Shown here: in pieces, positions 36,801 to 49,700 of the stretch | Position numbering within the stretch: the stretch's first letter is position 1 | Layout of the letters: every line of letters starts with the position of its first letter | Source: Monarcha castaneiventris obscurior | Taxonomy: Eukaryota > Chordata > Aves > Passeriformes > Monarchidae | NCBI GenBank assembly: GCA_026261815.1 | Contig: JAMPIT010000230.1 | Span: 7,067,001-7,131,000 of the forward strand | Length of the DNA stretch: 64,000 nt | Direction of reading: 5' to 3' | Notes under the pieces: model-generated | The model's database searches: none | What the model saw: the letters and a program-made list of their open reading frames with translations, nothing else | Told to the model about the DNA's origin: nothing | Translations under genes and position numbers: made by a program

Positions 36801-39351
36801 ATCTTATATCAATAAATCAATGATTTTAACTAATGAAGATAATGGATTGTGAGAAAATAAAGGACAACTAGAAGAAGAAAGTCATCTATATTAGAAGTTG
36901 CACAGAGAATATCAATTTGCTCAGTTGTGAAAACATGGGGTATGAGTCACTGCAGAAAAAGTTAAATGTTACCCAGAGAGATAAGAGGTCTAACAAAAGA
37001 TGAGTTTTAATGGGTTCCATGCCCTTGATTCCTCCCTCTTATTGTTTCTTTGTCCTAAAACAAACCTGACAGTGTGTCTTTGGATCATCAGGTTAATGAA
37101 AGATGTGTGTATTGTGAAGGTTAAATAAGACCTCTGGTAAAGAACATTCAACAGAAAAGCCTGAAGCAATTTGAATTTTTCTTATGCTTCTGATTCCTAA
37201 TGCATCCACTAAAGAAGCAATTTGACAAACATAAAACGCTCGGGGTTCTTTGTCCACAGTTGTCAACTGTTTTTTGTTCAATAAAAGCCCAGTGGAAAGA
37301 AAGGGCTTGAAACAGTCATTTTGTTAATACAGAACTTGGAATTAATCACACGCATCTGTACCCAGTGGTGCTTTTAGCACTGATCTTTGGAACTGTAAAT
37401 CCCCCATACGAGGAATGTGCAGCCTACATGTGGGAGCTCATCCGGCTGTCCCTACTGCTCCTGCTTTTAGAGTCACCAGGGGAACACAATCTGAAAAGGG
37501 TTTTGGAAACAAACAACCAGATTATGTGAAGTATTCTTACTTCTACTTTTTGTAATGAACTTCATGTTTCTCAATGCACACATTATTTTTAATGCATCTA
37601 TTTTTAAGTCCTATTTAAAAACTTAAATAGAATTGTCTACCAACATGCAGGAGGAAAACCCTCAACCTATAGCTCTGTGAACATCATTTAAATCAGTGTA
37701 TTTACAGAACAATCAGTAGGAAGGAAATAACTCAGTGTTTTGTTTCCTGATTTTTTTTCTAAAATCTTTGATCCCTCATTGCATTCATGCAGAAAATAAG
37801 GATACATAAGAGCTGGTCTATCAAGTAAGACCAATGGTTCATTAAATATACTTTCTACTCTTCCAGGGGAAAATGCCAACTGCTGTCATGAAACTCTGTG
37901 ACAGATAATTATGGATTTCATTGTATTTATTTTTTGTTCTGGGTGTTTTGGGATTTCTTTGGTTGTTTGGTTGTTTTTTTGTGGAATAACCAACCCACAG
38001 GGAAATACCAACTAAATTGCATATTTCAGTGGCATCTATGGAAATGTTTGGAGACTTCCCAGGAGCCCAAGGCAAAATGGAAACTGTAGAGACTCTGTAG
38101 AAATTAAAGCCAACTGCAGGAAATGAACAGGCCTTGGACACCCTGAGAGGAGTTGCATTCTGGACTTATACTACTAACTTATTTCCACGTTTAAAAGATG
38201 GAACATTACATTTAGAAACAATGATTTCCACACTATGACAGTAGTACTAAAAATTCCTGGATAGGACCGGATGATTTTTGATAGTTTAAAATTATAGAGC
38301 TTTGCTATACTTTAATGCAAATACCTCTCAGCAGCTGATAAATGAAATGTGATTATCTGTCTCTGCTGACTCTCACAGATCTAGGATGGGCTCTGGATGT
38401 GGCGCCTGAATCCCCATTTAGATTGGCTTCTAAATACTTTTCAAGAGAGGATTGGCTGCATTTTTAATCTGAGTCAAACCTTACCTCAGCAGTAAAATGT
38501 GAGATCCTAGGGAATAAACTGGCTTGGGAGGAGTCTGTAATGCTTCTCAGGGATTCTGGGCACAGAGATTTTCTTTGGAAAGAAATCATCCAACAAAACA
38601 TCTAGTCCTTGGAGAGTAAAGCCCATTATTAGATATGAATAGGTGTTAAACTGGTACTAGTTAAACTATTTTTTTTCAAAAACAGACCAGCAGGATTTAG
38701 AGGTGTTAGTCATTAAAAATCTCTGCTAGGAAAGAGAGGCAGTTATCTTCTCATCGTTACGGTTATTGATCTTTTACATAGAATTTAACATGTAAAAAGT
38801 GACCGGACTTTTAAGAAAAAATACACTGGTGAGTCTAGCTGTCAATGTAATTTACAAAAACCCCTTAAACTATAAAATGTATATTCTTAAGAATAAAGCT
38901 TGACCTTGCTGCTTGGATTACTAATAATTCATTTTCTTGTTTTCCAGAGGAAATGAATTTTGCAAGACCAAATAGCTGAAACTTGCTTTCAGACCTTCTA
39001 GCTACAACATAGTAAGGGTAAGATGAGCTGAAACCAGGTTGCATCAACAGATGGTAAAACCATTATATTTTTAAAATGCTGGTAAAAATCAAGGAGTGGA
39101 ATTATAAGGGAGTCTATTTTGCAAAAGGAAAGGAGAGAAAAAAACTGGTTTGATTTCTAGAGTTTCTCCTTGCAGAAATTTATTTAAAATACTTTGCTAG
39201 CAAGAATTGTTGAGAAGATTGGGATTGTCTCTTAACATCAGATCTTTCCTACAGGCTCATTATACCTACCTAAAAAGCACGCACAAGGATTTCTTCTCAT
39301 TGAAATGTGTCCTAATTTTTAGGGTTTTTTCCTATGCTATCTTTTTATCTC

Positions 39352-39389
<38 letters not shown>

Positions 39390-39401
39390 TTGTTGTTGTT
39401 G
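39352..39401. repeat. (TTG)n microsatellite
   Basis: About sixteen TGT/TTG units are present with one interruption near 39388. The poly-Leu run in the overlapping plus-strand reading frame is a by-product of this repeat. Confidence 0.92.
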
Positions 39402-41723
39402 AATGATTCTGATCATATTATACATTCTCCTGGCAGCTCCTCACAGTTGCATGTCCTCTGTGTTTAATGAGCATTCTCATTCTCTGTCCTTCCATGGTTA
39501 ATGGTAACGGGCTCCAAGGCATCCCCCTTCATTTTCTCTACAGAGTACACATTTCCAGCCTGTTTTACACTTCAGCCCTTTGTAGTTGTTAGAAATACAT
39601 TTGCAAGGCCTGCTTGTGAGAATGCTCTACAAAGCAATGTCAAAAGCTTTATTACAGGCACCACCCAGCTATCTTCTGCTTGTCTTCCATTCACAGAGCT
39701 GCAGCAGGAAGTTTGAAAGGTCTGATATTTGCCAAGCCCCTGCTGGCTGTTGCTCAGCTCTACCTTCAGCTCCCATCACTCTCCCTTCTGCTCTGACTCC
39801 TGTGCAGTTGCTCTCACCTCTGCAGCTTTGCTTCTGGCACACTGAGGTCCTTTCCACCAACAACACTTCTTGCTGTCTGTAGAATGCAGTTATCATTCTC
39901 TTGGTTTGTCATCTGCACACTTTGACTTGCATTTCCTTTCTCCCCTGGTTTTTTCAAATATTTTAATGTTTTTCTATCACTTGAAAAACTCATGCATTCA
40001 TTCTTTGACTCTAATTATATTCCACCTCTCTGACTGCTCCTTCAGTTTTTCTGTCACTGTTGTCTACGTTTTCTCCTCTGCTTCTAATCCTTCAGACCAC
40101 CCTCTGACTTCTCTTCTTTCTCCTCTTCCAAGAACCCCCACAGCTATTTCTCTCATCCTTAAAATCCATCCTTTACTGCCATTCTTGCTAATTCAAAACA
40201 ACAAACAAAAAAGCTCTTCTACCTCATCTGCATCACATTACCCTCCACCACTGAAAACTAATAACCTTTTAAATATCTTTGTCACTTCTGAAAATGAAGA
40301 GGGAAGATTAATCACTTTTACTGATTCAATTGGGGACCCACGAGCAATATGGTAATCCAGGATTAGACTATTGGGGTTATTTTTTAAAGCATGCATAACC
40401 ATATTTCTGTTTCCTAGTTTGACAGATCACAGCAACATAGTCATAACTTCACAAATTTCCAATAATCCCAGGGCTTCTGCATTCTAAATTAGGCCATTCT
40501 GAGTTTCCAGCTCTTATAAAGTAATTATGTTTTGTACCTCATTTACAATAAAAATGGATGAATTCAGTCTAAGGAAATAGGCTTTTCAAAGGAAATCAGA
40601 CGGAGGGAAAGTAGCTTTGCAATCTGAGAATTCACACAAAGCAAGCAGCTGATCTTGCCTACACACACTGGGAATTTCTGTTAAAAGGAAAGGTCTAATT
40701 ACACTTTGCACTTTGAAACCAAGTAATTCAGTTTTGTTGTAACATAATTTTTCTGAAACTGCTGACATGGAGCACAATGTGCATCACTTGCCGTCCTCTC
40801 ACCTCCAATCCAAAATTAGTAAAATATAATAGAATTTTTGTTTAATTTTTAATGTCAGAACCTCAGCATTTTCTTTTGCAGCATTGTGTCAAGGAAATAG
40901 TTTAGAGAAACATCAGACCAGGCAAACTAATGAAAATTAAAGGGCTTGTTTAATCCCCTACACTGTGGTAATAAACCCAGAGCAACTGAAGTATTTATGC
41001 TTCAAAAGTATCATTTGAGGAGTTTGCAAATGGCATTTTTAAAATCTGACAGACAACCTAAAGAGGCAAATCCAGTTTAAAAAATCATATTCTTTTTAAA
41101 TAAATGTCATTCTCCCTATTGACAGGAACATCCTCCATTCACATATCAGAATTTCCTCTAACAGGCCGAAAAGCTCACAGTTAATGCTGACTGCATCAGT
41201 GATGCAACTCATTGCTGGGGATGCAGGAGAGAGCTCCAAAAGGAAGGTTTCTCACAGGTAGGACATACAGCTGGACTCTTCAGATTTTCTGGATGGGAAA
41301 CAGGTGGGACCTTCCTGGCCCCAATCTTTGGATAGGGAAAACCTGTGAATGTCATCTGAGAAACACTCAGGAAGCAAAACCTACCAGCGTATTCATGAAG
41401 GATAAAAAAGAGTCTAGGTAATTTTATCCAGGATAATTTTCTAAATCTTATCTAACTCTATATTAATAACTCTGATAACTATTTAAAATGCATTTTTTTC
41501 ATCCCACTGAGCTATGACCTTCCTATCACTTGATAGTCCAGACTGATTCTTTCTGGATTCAACTCTTTTCAGTCTCATCATCTGTTATTTGAAACAGACT
41601 TCTTAAACAACTTTTATGCTGCAATTATGAATATAGAAGTTTCTGACTCTGTACAAGGACTTCAAGTGGCTTCATACTTGGCAAGCAGTGCATTATACCT
41701 GACAATATTTCTAATGTTGATAG

Positions 41724-41878
41724 ATTTATTAAGGTTGGAAAAGGTCTCCAAAATCATCCAGTCCAACTGTTAACCCAGCACCACCATGTTGACTAAAGCA
41801 TATCCACAAGTACCACATCCACACACCTTTTGAACACTTCCAGAGATGATGATTCCACCACTTCTCTGGGCAGCCTTG
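41724..41878 (-). mobile_element. CR1 LINE 3' fragment
   Basis: The plus strand shows TTATTAAGGTTGGAAAAGGT, then CCAAAATCATCCAGTCCAAC and GATTCCACCACTTCTCTGGG, which are the CR1 3' region in reverse complement. The octamer tail is mostly lost. The match stops abruptly after GGGCAGCC near 41874, so only about 150 bp remain. Confidence 0.87.
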
Positions 41879-43538
41879 ATCTTGTTTGTGGTTTTATAGT
41901 TTGTCCCTTTTTCATTTGTCTTACTGCCATGGACTCTGAGAGAAGTTACCCCAGGACCCTACCCCCTTTCTAGTAACCAGCAGCTTGAAGTTAAACCTCC
42001 TGGTGCTTGGGTCCTCTCCTTACTCTTGAGTTCTTCTCCCTACACTTGGGCTCCTCACCAAACACAGACTTCTTTTCTGTGTTGATTCTTGTGTCTCGAT
42101 TTAAAGCAGCCTGAATGGCAGAGTCAGCCTATTCCTGCAACCAGGCTGCTTGTGAGCTGACTGAAAAGCAATCAGGAGTACATTGTCTGAAAAAGTCCAA
42201 GCTTTAAATGTCTTCTTGGTCCTTTACAGTCAGATCATCAAACAGCTGCGCAGCATTAACACAAGTGCATTGCGAAAGTTTATATTCTGATGAAAAGAAA
42301 AATTCAGTTTCTTCCCTGTCTGCCAGATTTATCAGTGATGAATGACAAAGTGAGGGGAAAAACAGAGAAAGAAAAGGACAAAGAGAGAAAGAGAATCTGC
42401 TTTTCTCTGTGTTTACAACTGGACTAATTATCCCAAGGCAAGGCTCACTCCACCTGCACAGGAGGGACTTACTCTGACAATGTACCCTCTACCCTGGGAC
42501 AGGGCACTTCAAGGAAGGACCTGCTCTGCTTTCAAGCCCTGTGCACAATTTAAATTCCAGAATCACATATAAGCCTTTCAGGCAGATCTGCAAAGAAGAA
42601 CACTGCTGAAATGAAAAGCATTTATATATCTGTTCAGATGCTACATTCCCAAAGAGGCAACATGTTCCTTAAGTTTCCCTGTTCCAAATGAGGAAATTTT
42701 GGAATGAAATTTCCCAGTTTCCAAAAGCTCCACAGCCTCAAAGTCCACATGTGCTTTGGCCATGCCCAGAATAATATGTCTCAATAGTTCTGAGGAATTA
42801 GGCATTTAGGTAATCCCAAAGTTTTGAAAATATCCAGAAACCCTTTTGAGGCTGGATTTAGAAGTCCTGCTCTGAAAACCCTGACCTGGCTGGATTTGTG
42901 CAGTGCTTGGCTGTAGAGACGGGATGGCCACACTGCAGGATGAGAGGTGAAAGAGAAATTATCTGCCAGGACATCTCAACCCAGCTTTTCTAATTGATAG
43001 TCCTAATTCACCAGGTTGAAAGATAGACTGGTTTTGTGACCTGGCTTGTGGGAGGAGTGCTTGGATGAATGGGGAAAACAAATATGCATCATGCATATGA
43101 TTAAGAAAAGGGTAAAGTGAGAAGAGGACAGTTATTTTGCACCCTCATGGTTCATCTGGGACCAAGGGCATCTGCTCTTCAGTCCCTGCTCCTAAGAATA
43201 TATATACAATCTGTTTCAAGATCTTATGTTCTGGCTTGTAAAAAATGTGTTTTTAAACCCAAGAAGTGTTGGACTACACAGTGAATGTGCACTTAAAATT
43301 GCTGCATTTGGGATGTGATCATTTTTAAAGAAGATAACATCTGTTTGAAAGCTGCACAAAAATTGAGCTCATGCATTTTCAGGAACTTATTAAATAACAT
43401 AAGACAGATTGTCTTTCTTTCATATAAAACATCACTACACAAAATGAAGTCAAAGGCTGCTAACACTTTCACTCTACAGTTTTTACTAGTAATTATTTGC
43501 TTGATCAAGCTGGTAATAGTGCTGGTGTGTGTCCACTG

Positions 43539-43539
43539 A

Positions 43540-43587
<48 letters not shown>

Positions 43588-43588
43588 T
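43539..43588. repeat. (AAT)n microsatellite
   Basis: About sixteen perfect AAT units form a long uninterrupted trinucleotide repeat, likely polymorphic in length. The poly-Ile run in the frame starting at 43529 is an artefact of it. Confidence 0.93.
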
Positions 43589-46500
43589 ATAAAATTTTCA
43601 AATAATATATGTCACTGTCCCCTGTCTCTGAAGGCTTCTGTTGCTTTAGTATTGATAGACTCTGCACACACAGCTGACTACAACAGGATTTCAGCCTCCT
43701 CTCTATGGTATGTTTTAAAACTCAAAGGTGTTTTCTTCACATCCATACATCAGTTGAGTTCTGCAGGTCTGAGCTTAAGAAGGGGAAAGACTGAGAGTTT
43801 CTGCATGGCTATTGCACCTGGTATGTAATAATGAAAGGATCTTTCTCGTTACCTTAGATACTTTAGGCTTACAGGGGTTCCATTGTAAATAATGTGCAAT
43901 AAGTAGGTCATGATCCATAATAAACATAGTCATTCTGGTCTGTAAATCAGACACAGTGTGTGTCCACATTTCCTACCATACGGGGAGAAAGAGACACCTT
44001 TGAAACCTCCTTTGAAAAGGGATGTCCCACTCATCTCATTCAAATGCTTCTGTTATGTCTAATTGCACATTCAGCAATACATATTTATGTGCTTACATAT
44101 AAAATTATAAAAAGGCCTTTCAGTCAGAGTGAGAAATTAGTTTCTCTTGATAAGCATGTGGTGATATGTTTGGTATATTATTTAGATAATATAGCATTAT
44201 AAAATATGTAGTGTAACATAATGATCTGAGGACAAAAGTGGGTGAGGCTCCTATTTACATGGTACTTTAGTACTCTGAACTGAAAAATCTCAAAAAAACC
44301 AAACCAGTCCTAGAAGAACAGTGTCCCAGAGGAGTCTCAGGCTAATGATACAGAGAGTGGATATAAACTTCAAGTGTTTTCTCAAGGCAGGCTGCACTGC
44401 CTGCCTGGACTCTCTTCTTGCTGCCCTCCAGAGACAACAGACACATAAAAGTTAGGTGCATTGGGTCTCCTTCTGCACTCTTCCTCTCACCATTGACAAG
44501 ATAGAGAATTTACACGTTCTTTTATGCCCACCAGAAAACTAAGAGTAGGAGAAAATTAGTTACCCAAGTTTGTGGGTGGGTCTCTCAGTAAATTGAGGTA
44601 GTGGCAGCACACAGAGAGGAATTTTGCTGCAAAATGAGGAAACAGAATAACTGTGGTTTTATGCTAGCAAGATCTTCCTTCAGTGACTCCAAGCCTATTT
44701 ATCTTACTTATTAATGCTTTATTTATTTTTTATCATTCTTTTAGAAACATATTTCTTTAGTATTTGTTATTTTCGTACATATTTTCATACATTCATCTGT
44801 CTGCCTGTAGATGCTTTTCTTTTCTCCTAGGTCAGTTTGCACCAGCATATCAGTATTTCACTATTTTTGAAGTTTCTTTCTTATTAGTCACAGGGGCCTC
44901 TAACATTGATGTGCCCAGCAGCGAGGAGGTAGAATGGGGATTGCAAGCTGAAAACCTGCTGAGGACTTCTTAGCTCTGCTGGGACCCACAGCTTCAGTGC
45001 TGGAGAGAAATCTGGGCAGAGGGAGCCATTTGAAGAGAGGCAATGAGATGCTTCTGAGTTTTGCAATAAATGGCATAAAACAGCCTCTGAGGGCCCAGGT
45101 CAAGCAGTAAAGGAAGGGATAGGCAGAGGAGGCAAGTGAAGGAGAGCAAAAGAAAAAACTGATACAGCCAGGCCCACATAATAAAACTTCTGGTAATCTC
45201 CACCCTTGAAAATGCTTCAAAGCTGGAGAAATTCATCACACTCATGCAGTAGCACAACAATTCTTCATATTGTATAATAAATGCTGTCAACTGCATAAAG
45301 TGACCACATTTGCAACCCTCAGGGAGAACTGGACTATCTTCTCATCACAAAACACAGATATTTATTGGACAAAAACAAATTATGGGACTTGAATGTATTT
45401 ATTTTAATTTGTTAAGTGTTATTTTGTGGGTTTGAAGGGATTTCCAATATAAAAATATTAATCAGTGGGAAAACCTTTTTTTTTTCTGAGAAGTACTTTA
45501 TGCTGCTAAAACTTGAGCTAACAACATGTGCAAGCAAATGCAAGAGCAACTTCTCCTTTTCTGTCAAATGCAAGTTTTTTAATGCCCTTTTCCTTTGCCA
45601 ACATGATTGGCAAGAGCTAGCCAAAAGACGGAGCTTTTCCAACTTCCTTAGTTCAATGAATTTCTAGCGGTATGTTCTCATTGTGGACCCCAGGTACTGC
45701 AGCTTGTGTTTGACAAGTATTAGGTTATGTTTTAATTCTGCGGCAAAACCTTAGGAACACCCAAGAGCTTGGGAATGGCAGTAGAGTCTGGCATGCAAAA
45801 GCAATGTCCAGCATTGTTCAGGTTGTGCAGAGCAACAAAAGTTTGGCTTACTGTGAGCCTACCAATATTCTGTATGTCTGAAATGGTCAAACCTTCAACT
45901 CAGATGCAGAAGAAAGCCAATAAAACCCCCTCCTCTGAAGTACATGTTGTCTCCCTCCACTATTCAAGCCCTTTCTAGCCAAAGGAACTAAGCTATTCAC
46001 TGGATATATTTTAGGCTTTGCCTTGTTTGCTTTGTCATAAATTTGTTTAATGGCAGTTTGCCATTATCCAAGTTCGAAGGATCCTGAAGCACTTCACAAA
46101 TCATAACGCAAATTATTAACTGGGGTTACTCTGTTAAGAACCCTGGGGCATCTGTCCCTAAGGCTCTTCACTATTCCTTTTTACCCATTAAATCTATTTT
46201 GACCTCAAAGTTGGGGTTTTTTAAGTTATTATCTTCTGAGTCTTAGTATGAAAATACCCTAGGCAGTAGAATTCAGACTGACAAAAACTCAGTCTTTAAA
46301 CATTACATTAATATGTACCACTGTAATACCTTATCTTGAAACCCTCAATTGGAATTAAAAGTACTTACCTGCTAATATAAAATAGTCCTCCCAAAATATC
46401 TGTAGATATATTTCCCAGGAGAGAGATAAGGGAGTAGAAATGTCAAAAAATCTATTCCCACATGTTTTTAAACTTGTGGATTTGTCTTGTTTCATTCACT

Positions 46501-46700
46501 GCAGACATTTATTGTAATTTGAGTCATTAAAGGTCCATTATTCAGAATTTAAAAAAATAATATTAAAGAATCTTTGTGGCAGAACTGATTCTGGATGCAG
46601 GGTATGGGAAGCCAGAACTTCAGTAACCAGAAGCTAAAGATGCACTGTGCAATAGAAAAGCACTCAGAGGAAACTGAAAAAAGTTTTGAATTACGAACCT

Positions 46701-46724
46701 GTGAGAGAGAAGAGAGAGAGAAAT
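46701..46724. repeat. GA-rich microsatellite
   Basis: A short interrupted run of GA dinucleotides, seen directly. Confidence 0.7.
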
Positions 46725-49700
46725 ATTTTCATCTGCAGGCCCCAGGTTAGCTTTTCCTACCAGCTGATTTAGCTTATGGTTGCTTTAAATCCCTGGTTTT
46801 TTGCCTCACTTAATACTTACTTTCAGCATAGCAATTTAGGTGTCCATCAAAGCATTGTGAAGTCTTGGTGCCAGACAGCTAACATTTAGGAGTTGCAGCA
46901 CTGAATATTTCATTGGATTTTTGATTATTTTCCCAAGAGAAATTGTAGTTACAGGATGCTGTGACCAGGAGCCCCATAATTAATCCTCCTGCAGTCATCC
47001 GCTTCTCTTATACAGAAATGTGACCTAACCAACCAGACTGTGCTCCTGAGTCTTTACCATCCACTTTGATTCCATGACCCTACTGTTCTCACTGTGATGC
47101 ATCCTAGACTCCACAACTTGCCTTGGCTGTGTTCCAGACCAAGAAAAATGGTGGTTACCACATTTTACACAGCTCCATGACCTCTCGGAGGATAATAGCA
47201 AATTGCCAGTGCAGCTGTCAGCTGGGAGGTTTGTGTCTGGCTGAAAGCAAATGTCAATAATAATCAGCATCTGTTGTGGGCCCCACACTGCTGGGCACAT
47301 CTTCAAGTGTGCAGCATAGCTCCAAGTGAAGCTACTTATTTAGCTGCCTAAATATGGATCAGGAATGCACATTTATTTGTTGTTGCTGATCATATGCATG
47401 AGCAGTGATGTATCTCCATGCTCACTCCAACCACCTTGGACTAGGGATGACTAAAACATGGACAAGAGGAAAAGTTTCTATTAAAATAACTGACTTTTAA
47501 TGCACAGTGAATTCCTATCTTGCATGATACTGAGTTATGTTTGAACCATGTCCTGTTTCACAGAGTAAATGAAATCTCCAGGAAGACTTCAAGGTGAAAA
47601 ACCTTCTACTTGTCATTCAATTTACCTTTGAAATCTCATAACATTTCATGCAGTTTCAGACTAGAAGAAACTGTGATATCAGTTAGTCAGACTTGTATAG
47701 TGCCTTTTGCTAAAGACTTGACCTACTGAGGACATTTCGAAATGACAGAGAACCAACTAGGTCAGATCACCTTAAATGATCTTGCAGACAGTTTATATCC
47801 CACAGAGAGGACAAGGGAAAAAGCCAAAGTCACCTCCAGATTGAGAACTTACACTTAAGATCATTCTGGAAGCAACCTGTGTCTCCCAGGGAGTCTGCCA
47901 CCATGCAGGTACAGCCCAAGTGACACCCATTGCCCTCCAGCAACAACTCAGTGCCAGAAAACATTTTGTATCAATCCCTCTGTCATGACATTTTGAAAAA
48001 GATACCAAGAATAGAACTCAAGTTATGGTGATCCACTGTTAAAGTAAGGAATGATTCCTGGAGAAATTCCCTCAGTCCTTGTGAGCTGCCATTTGCCCAT
48101 GGAAGTCCAGGTAAGGGCAGTACTAATCTCTTTAATCCCTGTATCCGGTGTCAAGGATGACAATATTACCCCTGGACATAAATAAAAGTAGTATTCTTTA
48201 CACTCAGACTAATTGCAGTGCTTTAACAGGACAGTGCTTGCTCACTGTTCATTCCCAAGATTTATGGTTATGTAATAAGTTTTTTAGACAAGGATTCCTT
48301 TGATATTTATAGTCTTTTTTTTTTTTTCTCTCTCTTTTTACCTCCCCTTTTAGGCCAGAGTCTCAGAACTCCTCTAGTATTTAACCTCAGGGTGGACTTT
48401 GTCCCCTTCTCTTTCTCCTTTAGACACGAACATTTTCCTCTGCTCCTTCCCTTGCCAGTTTCCACCTGCCAGCTGGGGAGAAGATATATCCTCAGCAAAA
48501 GAGAGGCTTTGTAAACCTCTGAAGATGTGCTCATGGCAGATACACTTGGCTCATGAATGTATCATTGAAGTTCATGGAAAACCGAGCATCTCATTCCTCC
48601 AGCCTCCTTTGAAAAATTGGTCTTCAACTCTCCTAAACATCAAACTGTCATGAATTTCCTCTTTCTGCTGCCTTAGACTTATGATACAATCTCAGATTCA
48701 GACTCCAGACTCGAGGCCAGCCTATGTGAAGACTATGGAAGGTAAAGAAAATGACAAGACATTTCATACTTACGCATGGCCTGTATTTTTCAAGGTACTT
48801 TAAGAATCAATGTCCTGCCAATACCTTATCTATCCTTAGACCTCAAACTTCCTCTCCTTTCAGCTTTTAAAGTAACCTTATTACAGTGCAGTTTTTAAAT
48901 GACACATTTGACTGTTCAGCAAAAATAAACATCCTCAGATTCATTTGCTGTCTGAGTCTTCAAAATGAGTGTTCTAGATTCTAAAGGAAAGGAAATGTGT
49001 GTCACTGACTGCATCTGTGTGCATATACCACCCTCTTTAATACCAAAAGAATTTGTTATGATTTCTGTTATTCCTAAAACCACATAAATTCAAACAATAG
49101 GACAGCTAGAATGAAGTGTTACCAAATCCTAATCTCTAAAAGTGATGTGAAATATTTTCCAGCAAATAAAAGCAGAAAGAACTAATGATCCAGAGCTTTT
49201 AGCCTATTTATGTGAAAGGCTAAAATAAACCTAGATTCTAAGTCTTGATCAATAATAGAAATGCGTGGTCTAGAAAATAGCCTAAAAAGTGTATACATTG
49301 GCCTCCAGCTGAAAACTGTGGGCATTTTTTAGTTAAATATTCTGGTGGGGGAAATTCACTCTGCAGTTTGGGGGAGTTCTGTGTTAACTTCAAAGGAAAT
49401 GTAGCTATTTCTGGTTGTTATTACAAGAAGGCATTCATAGACCTAGACCTCTTTGGAAAGAATGCTAACAATTTCAAATGTCATAGGCCAGTATTGACAT
49501 GAGCTTTGAAAAAGGATCACATTCAGTGCAAAGAGTCAAGAGATTTCTCTTGAAATCAAGGTAATGAGTAATTCTCTTTATACAATGTAATTGCAGGACA
49601 ATAAGCAAACTCACCCTTTCATCACAAAGAGGAGGATTTGGTTCATGATGAAGGTTTTTTGCCTTCTTTGAGAATCCTTTTTTATCTGTGCAGGATGTAG

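Larger units (their letters stand above)
33700..41720. other. Unique sequence with simple repeats, no gene seen
   Basis: The interval 33.9-34.9 kb is GC-richer and yields several overlapping frames (up to 156 codons at 34450-34920) with no recognisable protein. A strongly pyrimidine-rich stretch spans about 39.7-40.2 kb and contains the TTG microsatellite on its left side. No exon or RNA gene could be supported. Confidence 0.5.

Noticed and set aside
39870..40355. 161-codon Ser/Leu/Phe-rich reading frame on plus
   Set aside because: Its composition follows from a pyrimidine-rich tract, which rarely contains stop codons. The sequence is repetitive in character and matches no protein I know.
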